From JAMXLG01 sp963765935 (GTDB lineage: Bacteria > Vulcanimicrobiota > Vulcanimicrobiia > Vulcanimicrobiales > Vulcanimicrobiaceae): DNA of 64,000 bases. How positions within the stretch are numbered: position 1 is the first letter of the stretch; every line of letters starts with the position of its first letter. The notes under the pieces are model-generated. The model was not told the DNA's origin and did not search any database. It was given only the letters and a program-made list of their open reading frames with translations. Below, piece by piece: positions 51,725-57,358 of the stretch. Both the position numbers and the translations under genes were made by a program. The stretch spans positions 1,364,001 to 1,428,000 of the forward strand of contig CAVXXX010000001.1 in NCBI GenBank assembly GCA_963765935.1, read 5' to 3'.

Positions 51725-52492
51725 TCAGAAGAGCGACTTGATCATCCCTCCGTCGACCGCAATCGTCTGACCTGTGATATAGCGCGCGGCTTCACTGCAC
51801 AAGAACGCCACGATCGGCGCAAACTCTTCGGGCGTACCGACGCGCCCCAACGGAATGTCCGCTTGCGCCGAGGCGTTCATGTCGTCTTCGTTGCCGTAGA
51901 GCTTGCGTAATCGATCGGTCAAAATGCGCCCAGTCGCGATTGCGTTTACAGTAATGCCGTTTTTACCGACGTCGATCGACAACGACTTGAGCGCCGAGAC
52001 GAGCGCCACGCGGAACGTATTCGAGAGAACGAGATTGGAGATGGGCTGTTTCACCGAGGACGACGTAAGGGCGACGATCCGTCCCCATTGACGCGCAGTC
52101 ATGCCCGGGAGAACGCCGTCCACGAGCTCGAGCATGTTCCGCAACACGCCGTGATACGCTGCATCCCAATCTTCGAGCGACATGTGCGTGTACGTTCCTG
52201 GTTTTGGACCGCCGCTGTTCGCGACAAGGATGTCGATTTCACCGAAAGCATCGTTTACGCGCGCGACGAGCGATCGAATCGAACCGGAATCGTTCATGTC
52301 GACGATGAATGCGCGCGCATCCGTTGCTCCAAGTGTCTTCGCTCGATCGGCGACGGCGCGCAGTTCTTCTTCGCGCCGCGCGCCGACCGCAAGCGTGACG
52401 CCCTCCGCGGCGAGCGCAAGTGCAACCGCTTTTCCGATGCCGGCGCTCGCGCCGGTGACGAGCGCGACGCGACCGCGTATTCCTAAGTCCAT
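51725..52492 (-). CDS. Short-chain dehydrogenase/reductase homolog lacking the catalytic Tyr and Lys
   Basis: A 255-aa Rossmann protein with an intact cofactor site (VTGASAGIGKAVA) and N-A-G-like turn (ANSGGPKPG). The catalytic Ser is present in VALTSSSVKQP, but the position of Tyr is Ser157 and the Lys is Arg161 (LVLSNTFRVALVS). A subgroup of SDR proteins annotated as 3-oxoacyl-ACP reductase homologs has this NxxLSNxxR form. The normal ketoreductase chemistry should not work, so the reaction is open. Located between the Rieske and threonine dehydratase genes. Confidence 0.88.
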   Translation of the reverse strand: MDLGIRGRVALVTGASAGIGKAVALALAAEGVTLAVGARREEELRAVADRAKTLGATDARAFIVDMNDSGSIRSLVARVNDAFGEIDILVANSGGPKPGTYTHMSLEDWDAAYHGVLRNMLELVDGVLPGMTARQWGRIVALTSSSVKQPISNLVLSNTFRVALVSALKSLSIDVGKNGITVNAIATGRILTDRLRKLYGNEDDMNASAQADIPLGRVGTPEEFAPIVAFLCSEAARYITGQTIAVDGGMIKSLF

Positions 52493-52494
52493 GG

Positions 52495-53406
52495 CTACCA
52501 GGTCACCACCGTATTGGCACCGCTGAGCACAACACCGATCCGTTCACCGTCTGCGGGGCGATACTTGCCGGAAAGCAGGGCTGCGTATGCAGCGGCGCCG
52601 CCCGGTTCGGTGATGATGCGCGCGCGCTCCCACAATGCAGCGCGTGCGGCACGAATGTCGTCGTCGCTCACAAGAACGACGCGATCGACATACCGTGCGG
52701 CGATCTGATAATTGCGTTCACCGACGCGCCGGGGCGCAAGCGAATCGCTCGCGATGCTATCACTCGGCGCATCGACCGGATGTCCCGCCGCAAGCGCATC
52801 GTGCAGCGTCGGTGCGCCGTCAGGCTCGACAGCGACGATGCGAACGCGTCCGCCGTACCATGACGCGACTCCGCCGATCAATCCACCGCCGCCCACAGCC
52901 ACAAGCAGCGTGTCGAGCGACGCTTGCTCCTCGACTTCCAATCCCAGCGTGCCTTGTCCAAGCAATGTTTCGACCGAATCGAACGCATGCACGCCAAGCG
53001 CACCGCTCGTCGCTTGAAATTCGAGACTCGCCTCGTATGCATCTTGATACCGGTCGCCGCCGATCACAAGCTTTGCACCGTACGATTCGATGCGAGCGAC
53101 CTTCGCCGGCGACGACACGGTCGGAACGAAAATCGTGCACGGGATATGCAGCCGCATCGCAGCATACGCAACGGCCGCGCCGTGATTGCCGCCCGAAGCG
53201 GCAACAACGCCCGTTTGCGGAATCTCCCGCATCAGCAGGTTCGTAAACGCGCCGCGCGTTTTAAATGATCCCGCATGCTGCATGAATTCCAGTTTGAGCG
53301 TGACGCCGTCGATGTCGAGCACGGGCGTCCGGCGAATGTAGCCGCGAATCCGCGCATAGACGCGTTCGATTGCCGTGCGGTCAATGGTCGAAGATGCGAT
53401 CGTCAT
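52495..53406 (-). CDS. Threonine/serine dehydratase-like PLP enzyme
   Basis: A 303-aa fold-type II PLP enzyme. The PLP lysine is in HAGSFKTRGAFTNLL, the substrate loop is ASGGNHGAAVAYAA, and the phosphate-binding glycine loop is VGGGGLIGGVASW. It lacks the regulatory C-terminal domain of biosynthetic IlvA and is about the length of catabolic threonine dehydratase. It likely deaminates threonine or serine via an enamine intermediate. A RidA gene, which removes such intermediates, is encoded 1.5 kb to the right, divergently. Confidence 0.9.
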   Translation of the reverse strand: MTIASSTIDRTAIERVYARIRGYIRRTPVLDIDGVTLKLEFMQHAGSFKTRGAFTNLLMREIPQTGVVAASGGNHGAAVAYAAMRLHIPCTIFVPTVSSPAKVARIESYGAKLVIGGDRYQDAYEASLEFQATSGALGVHAFDSVETLLGQGTLGLEVEEQASLDTLLVAVGGGGLIGGVASWYGGRVRIVAVEPDGAPTLHDALAAGHPVDAPSDSIASDSLAPRRVGERNYQIAARYVDRVVLVSDDDIRAARAALWERARIITEPGGAAAYAALLSGKYRPADGERIGVVLSGANTVVTW

Positions 53407-53414
53407 GTTCGTTC

Positions 53415-54554
53415 TTAAGCAACCTCACCGGCAACCTGCGACAGCACACCGGTTAAAACGTCGTAGGCGGCGTCCAATTCCGGAAGCGGAAGGTGCGCGA
53501 ATCCTATCCGGAACACCCGGTCAGGTTCACCGAACCAGCTGCCGCGCGAAACCAGCACGCCCGCTGTCTCGAGCGCTTCGTAAAAACGTCCAACAGCCGC
53601 GTCGTCGAAGATACCAGGCTTCAGGCGCACGCAGCAAATCGCACCCGCGTTCGGCCGAACCCATTCGATGGCGAAGTCGTTTGCAGCAACCCACGCTTGC
53701 GTTCGCGCGACGCATGCTGCAAGGAACGTCCGCCGTTCGCCTACGATACGCTCGCGCGCTTTGAGGACGCGAAGAGCGATGAACTCGTCGACCGGTGAGT
53801 TGGAAACGACCGTATTGAATTTGCCAAGGAGCAATTGTTCGCGAACGTCTCGATCTCGCGTAATTGCCCAGCCAAGCCGAACGCCCGGCGCACCATGGCA
53901 CTTCGAGAGCGAAGCTGCCGTAATTACGCGGCTTCCAAGCGAGAGCGCACTCGGTGCGACGGCATCGTCTTCAAACGCCGCTTCACGATACGTCTCATCG
54001 ACGTGAAGATAGGCATTGGGACAACGCTCGCGCATAAGCTCGAGCACGCTTCGCAAAATCGAGTGCGGGATTGCTACACCGGACGGATTTTGCGGCGACG
54101 CGAGCGAGACGAGTTTGGTCTTTTCCGTCAGGGCATTCCCGAGCCGCTGCAGATCGAGTGCGTAGCCTTCTTCGAACGTCAAGCGTACTTCGCGGACGTG
54201 TGCGCCGACGGCGGCGAGCGCGGCGCGGGTAGGCGGAAAGACGGGTGTCGCGAGCACAACTTCGTCGCCCGCACCACAAAGCGTGAATGTGGTGAGAAAG
54301 ATCGCGTGCGCGCTGCCGACGGTAAGAACGACGTCTTCGGCGCTCGCACCGTTCATTTCGGCAATGGCGGCGCGCAGTGCGAGATCACCTTGCGCCGATC
54401 CGTAACCAAGAACGAGCGCTTGAAGTTCGCTCAGAGCCGAATCGTCTAGAATCTCGTCGACATGGAGATTCGGTCCATAGCTTCCGCCCAGGTCAAATCG
54501 CGGCCGCTCGCCGACCAGGCTGATAATATCGTTCGGAATGAATCGGTTCATCAT
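53415..54554 (-). CDS. Class I/II PLP aminotransferase
   Basis: A 379-aa enzyme of the aspartate aminotransferase fold. The substrate/PLP regions are YGSAQGDLALRAAI, LASPQNPSGVAIP, YLHVDETYRE, and the PLP lysine in AASLSKCHGAPGVRLGW. The Arg near the C-terminus is in VFRIGFAHLPLPEL. Substrate cannot be told. The start is ATG 54554 (with ATG 54551 also possible) since GGGGAG lies just upstream. It is divergent from the arsR-like gene and shares its promoter region. Confidence 0.88.
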   Translation of the reverse strand: MMNRFIPNDIISLVGERPRFDLGGSYGPNLHVDEILDDSALSELQALVLGYGSAQGDLALRAAIAEMNGASAEDVVLTVGSAHAIFLTTFTLCGAGDEVVLATPVFPPTRAALAAVGAHVREVRLTFEEGYALDLQRLGNALTEKTKLVSLASPQNPSGVAIPHSILRSVLELMRERCPNAYLHVDETYREAAFEDDAVAPSALSLGSRVITAASLSKCHGAPGVRLGWAITRDRDVREQLLLGKFNTVVSNSPVDEFIALRVLKARERIVGERRTFLAACVARTQAWVAANDFAIEWVRPNAGAICCVRLKPGIFDDAAVGRFYEALETAGVLVSRGSWFGEPDRVFRIGFAHLPLPELDAAYDVLTGVLSQVAGEVA

Positions 54555-54565
54555 CGTGCTCCCCA

Positions 54566-54594
54566 TTGACATTTAATTAGATAATTAGCAAAAT
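54566..54594. promoter_or_regulatory. Divergent promoters with shared operator (TAATTA repeats)
   Basis: For the plus strand, TTGACA (54566-54571) and CAAAAT (54589-54594) are 17 bp apart. Between them, TAATTA occurs twice (54574-54579 and 54582-54587), giving a symmetric site centred in the spacer. Read on the other strand, a TTGCAA / TTAAAT pair faces the aminotransferase gene. A transcript from the plus promoter would start at about the ATG of the arsR-like gene, so its mRNA would be leaderless. The operator is best explained as autoregulation by the ArsR protein. Confidence 0.6.
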
Positions 54595-54600
54595 TGCAAT

Positions 54601-54900
54601 ATGCCTTTACCGGATGCGCTCCGCGCGCTCTCTAACGACAAGCGCCTGGCGATCCTGGAATGGTTGAAAGATCCGAGGGCACACTTTCCGCCGCAAGTCG
54701 ATGGTGACTTAGTGAAGGACGGCGTGTGCGGCGTCTTCATCGCGCAAAAATTGGGCATCAGTCAACCGACGGCAAGCGAGCATCTGCGCGTGCTCGCGCA
54801 CGCAGGCCTCATTCGCGGCAAGCGTATCAAGCAATGGACGTTCTACAAACGCGACGAGGCGAAAATCGCCGAGATCAAACGCGCACTCAAGGAGATTTAA
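54601..54900 (+). CDS. ArsR-type winged helix regulator
   Basis: A 99-aa regulator with the ArsR pattern: LRALSNDKRLAILEWL at the start and a recognition helix in LGISQPTASEHLRVLAHAG, followed by a wing with KRIKQWTFYKR. A few cysteines (KDGVCGVFIA) are not in a classical metal motif, so the signal is probably not a metal. There is no ribosome-binding site, consistent with the leaderless promoter. It is the first gene of a plus-strand unit with RidA and PhzF and is divergent from the aminotransferase. Confidence 0.88.
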   Translation: MPLPDALRALSNDKRLAILEWLKDPRAHFPPQVDGDLVKDGVCGVFIAQKLGISQPTASEHLRVLAHAGLIRGKRIKQWTFYKRDEAKIAEIKRALKEI

Positions 54901-54904
54901 CATC

Positions 54905-55318
54905 GTGAAGACGGTAGGCAGCTTCGTGCCGGTGGTGCGCACGGGCAATTTGATCTTTGTCAGCGGCCATGTGTCGGGCATCGGCGATAACCCGGTCCGC
55001 GGCAAAGCGGGCAGCGACCAGAGCATGGAACGCGCGTACGAAGGTGCGCGCTGCGTGGGAGACCAACTGTTGCAGACGCTCGAGCGCGAGCTCGGCTCGC
55101 TCGACCGCGTGGCGCGCATCGTCAAAGTCCTCGGTTTTGTGAACGTTGCGCCGGATTTTACGGAAATCCCGGCGGTCGTCAACGGCGTCTCCGACCGCCT
55201 GATCGAAGCGCTCGGTCCACGCGGCGAGCACGCGCGAAGCGCGATCGGCGTTGCATCGCTTCCGCTCGGATCGACCGTCGAAGCTGAACTCATTGCGGAA
55301 GTGCGCGAGGCGCAATAG
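54905..55318 (+). CDS. RidA family protein (enamine/imine deaminase)
   Basis: A 137-aa trimeric enzyme of the YjgF family. PVVRTGNLIFVSGHVSG near the start, the mid-chain VARIVKVLGFVNV with the substrate Arg, and the late SAIGVASLPLGSTVEAELIAE are the usual blocks. RidA hydrolyses reactive 2-aminoacrylate or 2-aminocrotonate released by PLP dehydratases, and a threonine dehydratase-like enzyme is encoded nearby. GTG 54905 lies 4 bp after the arsR-like stop; its TAG overlaps the phzF GTG. Confidence 0.88.
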   Translation: MKTVGSFVPVVRTGNLIFVSGHVSGIGDNPVRGKAGSDQSMERAYEGARCVGDQLLQTLERELGSLDRVARIVKVLGFVNVAPDFTEIPAVVNGVSDRLIEALGPRGEHARSAIGVASLPLGSTVEAELIAEVREAQ

Positions 55319-56214
55319 TGGGCATACCGTACGTTCTCGTGGATGTCTTTACGGAAGTTCCGTTTGAAGGCAATGCGCTGGCTGTTTTTCCGGATGCAAC
55401 GGGAATTGACGCCGCAACGATGCAACGAATCGCGCGCGAACTCAATCTCTCCGAGACATCGTTCATCTTTCCCAACGAATCGCATGCCGGCTCGACGCGA
55501 GTTCGCATTTTTACTCCGTCGTATGAAATGGAATTCGCCGGACATCCGACCATCGGAACGGCATACGTCATGCTCGCCAACGGTATCGTGGCCCACGATG
55601 CAAACCGGTTCTCACTCGAGGAAAACGTCGGAATCGTCGACGTGCGGGTCGATGACGGCCCGAACTCGCTCATCTGGCTGACGACGCCGCCGATTCACGA
55701 CCTCGGCAACTTCGACCGCGTCAAGTCCGCAGCGGCCGTTTCACTCAAAGAGAGCGATCTGCTGCCCGGCATTCCGTGTGAATTGCTCTCCGCCGGAAAT
55801 CCGAACATCTACGTTGCGCTCAAGGACAAAGACGCGGTCGATCGGGCATCCGTCGACACTGCGGTTTTTTACGACCTGATTCGCGGCCGCAACGAACGCG
55901 CATGCGTATTCGTTTTTACGCCGACGCCCGAGGGCGCATATTCACGGATGTTCGCACCGGAACACGGCATCGTCGAAGATCCGGCGACAGGGAGTGCGAC
56001 CGGACCGCTCGCCGCCTTCATGATGCGCCACGGCCTCGTCTCACGTACAGATGGAACGGCGTTTATTAGCGAGCAAGGTACGAAGATGGGGCGGCGCAGT
56101 CTCTTGCACGTTTTGATTCACGGTGAAAACGGTGAGAACGGCATTGAGATCGGCGGCCGCGTAACTCCCATAGCAATTGCGACGATGCTCTTCGAGGCCG
56201 TCGCCGCGGTTTAA
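55318..56214 (+). CDS. PhzF family isomerase
   Basis: A 298-aa protein of the PhzF/DHFA epimerase-like fold made of two similar halves. The catalytic Glu is in ELNLSETSFIFP, and the second half has DPATGSATGPLAAFMMRHG and GRRSLLHVLIHG. PhzF isomerises a dihydroaromatic acid in phenazine synthesis, but most homologs act elsewhere. Shares TAGTG with the RidA gene, so the three plus-strand genes form one unit. Confidence 0.9.
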   Translation: MGIPYVLVDVFTEVPFEGNALAVFPDATGIDAATMQRIARELNLSETSFIFPNESHAGSTRVRIFTPSYEMEFAGHPTIGTAYVMLANGIVAHDANRFSLEENVGIVDVRVDDGPNSLIWLTTPPIHDLGNFDRVKSAAAVSLKESDLLPGIPCELLSAGNPNIYVALKDKDAVDRASVDTAVFYDLIRGRNERACVFVFTPTPEGAYSRMFAPEHGIVEDPATGSATGPLAAFMMRHGLVSRTDGTAFISEQGTKMGRRSLLHVLIHGENGENGIEIGGRVTPIAIATMLFEAVAAV

Positions 56215-56442
56215 TACGGAACGCCGCCCTTGCGCGCTTCGCGAAGCGCGCGCATGTACCACATGAATTCATCGAAGAATTGGGCGCTGTATTCGTCGGT
56301 CATCGGATCGGAGGGCACGCCGTGTTCGTTGAATGCGCTTTGTACTTTCGGAATCGGAAGCATCGACCGAATCGAGATCATGCCCTTCCAGAAAGTAATC
56401 CATCAGGTTCGAAAGCGCCGGCGGAACGCCGTGATTGTACTC
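56211..56442 (-). pseudogene. Decayed NADPH-dependent FMN reductase
   Basis: On the minus strand, EYNHGVPPALSNLMDYFLEG (56442-56383) matches the FMN-reductase core TPEYNHGxPxxLKNxxD. The frame then shifts at 56383 and about 50 residues are missing, continuing in another frame as GMISIRSMLPIPKVQSAFNE (from about 56384) and ending MWYMRALREARKGGVPY at 56211. The TAA shares bases with the phzF stop on the other strand. N-terminal half is absent. Deletion plus frameshift explain both fragments, so the gene is not functional. Confidence 0.7.
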
Positions 56443-56489
56443 ACCACCTCGGCGGGCGTTTGCACGGCACCAGAGAAACTCTTGCGGCC

Positions 56490-56888
56490 ATGACCCAGAG
56501 CGATCCATCAATCATCACCGAGCGCCGCACGGAAATCGTCTTCCCGCAGGACACCAACGCCTACGGAAACCTCTTTGGCGGCAAGGCCGTCTCGATGATG
56601 GATGTGGTCGGCGGCATCGCGGCGATGCGCGCCTGCCGTAAACCCGTCGTAACGGTCTCGATCGACCGCATCGATTTTAAGGAAGCCATCCGCGCCGGCG
56701 AGTTCGTCGATACGATCGCCCGCGTCGTCAAGCTTGGCCGTACGTCGATCACGGTCGAGATCGAACTCTGGGCAGAAAACCCCATCAGCGGCGAGCGGCG
56801 CCTTTCGACGGTAGGCAAGTTCATCTACGTGGCGGTCACTCCCGAAGGGAAGCCGACTCCGGTCCGCGGTGAGGACGGAAAAGCATAA
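56490..56888 (+). CDS. Acyl-CoA thioesterase (hotdog fold, YciA type)
   Basis: A 132-aa hotdog protein. The conserved active-site segment PQDTNAYGNLFGGKAVSMMD and the strand VTVSIDRIDFKEAIRAGEFV are typical for bacterial acyl-CoA thioesterases of the YciA/BACH group. It hydrolyses medium- to long-chain acyl-CoA. ATG 56490 is chosen since the longer frame from 56280 reads across the decayed reductase gene. It precedes the rpsO leader. Confidence 0.9.
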   Translation: MTQSDPSIITERRTEIVFPQDTNAYGNLFGGKAVSMMDVVGGIAAMRACRKPVVTVSIDRIDFKEAIRAGEFVDTIARVVKLGRTSITVEIELWAENPISGERRLSTVGKFIYVAVTPEGKPTPVRGEDGKA

Positions 56889-56901
56889 GGGGTTGCGACG
56901 G

Positions 56902-56959
56902 GGGTGAGGTCTTTGGTACACTCACCCGGTCGCCGAGGCGGAGCCTGACATTTTCAGGC
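56902..56959 (+). promoter_or_regulatory. Structured rpsO leader
   Basis: Two stem-loops lie between the thioesterase stop and the rpsO start: GGGTGAG (56902-56908) with CTCACCC (56921-56927), and GCCTGA (56943-56948) with TCAGGC (56954-56959). S15 binds its own leader and represses translation in several bacteria, using different structures, so a similar feedback is plausible. AAGGAG lies shortly before the GTG at 57000. The exact S15 site is not identified. Confidence 0.55.
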
Positions 56960-56999
56960 CCTGCATTCGAGCGAGACCATCCTGCCTAAGGAGCAATTC

Positions 57000-57269
57000 G
57001 TGCCTCTCACCAAGGAACAGAAGGCGGAAATCGCCGCCAAGTACGGCCGTGGATCCAACGACACGGGTTCGGCCGAAGTCCAGATCGCGATCCTCACCGC
57101 GTCGATCAATCAGCTCACCGAGCACCTCAAGGTCCACAAGAAAGACCACCACAGCCGCCGGGGCCTTTTGCTCCAGGTCGGCCAGCGTCGGCGTTTGCTC
57201 AACTACTTGCAAGCAAAGGACCTCGAACGCTACCGCACGCTGATCTCGGATCTCGGACTGCGCCGCTAA
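57000..57269 (+). CDS. rpsO: 30S ribosomal protein S15
   Basis: An 89-aa protein, full length. The conserved blocks GSNDTGSAEVQIAILTASIN, LTEHLKVHKKDHHSRRGLL and VGQRRRLLNYL are present; S15 binds 16S rRNA at the three-way junction and starts platform assembly. The start is GTG with AAGGAG upstream. A repeat and a terminator follow. pnp, which often follows rpsO, is absent here. Confidence 0.98.
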   Translation: MPLTKEQKAEIAAKYGRGSNDTGSAEVQIAILTASINQLTEHLKVHKKDHHSRRGLLLQVGQRRRLLNYLQAKDLERYRTLISDLGLRR

Positions 57270-57278
57270 AAACCCGTT

Positions 57279-57302
57279 GTCATCCTGAGCTTGTCGAAGG
57301 AT
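57279..57302. repeat. Dispersed short repeat, single copy
   Basis: GTCATCCTGAGC and TTGTCGAAGGAT is the exact reverse complement of 24747-24770, 33 kb away. It lies between the rpsO stop and its terminator. Confidence 0.85.
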
Positions 57303-57315
57303 AGATACGAACAAC

Positions 57316-57349
57316 AAGCCCGCCGATGTTTCGGCGGGCTTTTGATTTT
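57316..57349 (+). terminator. Rho-independent terminator after rpsO
   Basis: AAGCCCGCCGA (57316-57326) pairs with TCGGCGGGCTT (57331-57341) around TGTT, followed by a T-rich tract to 57349. It ends the rpsO transcript 10 bp before the convergent gene stop. Confidence 0.93.
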
Positions 57350-57358
57350 TAGACGCCG

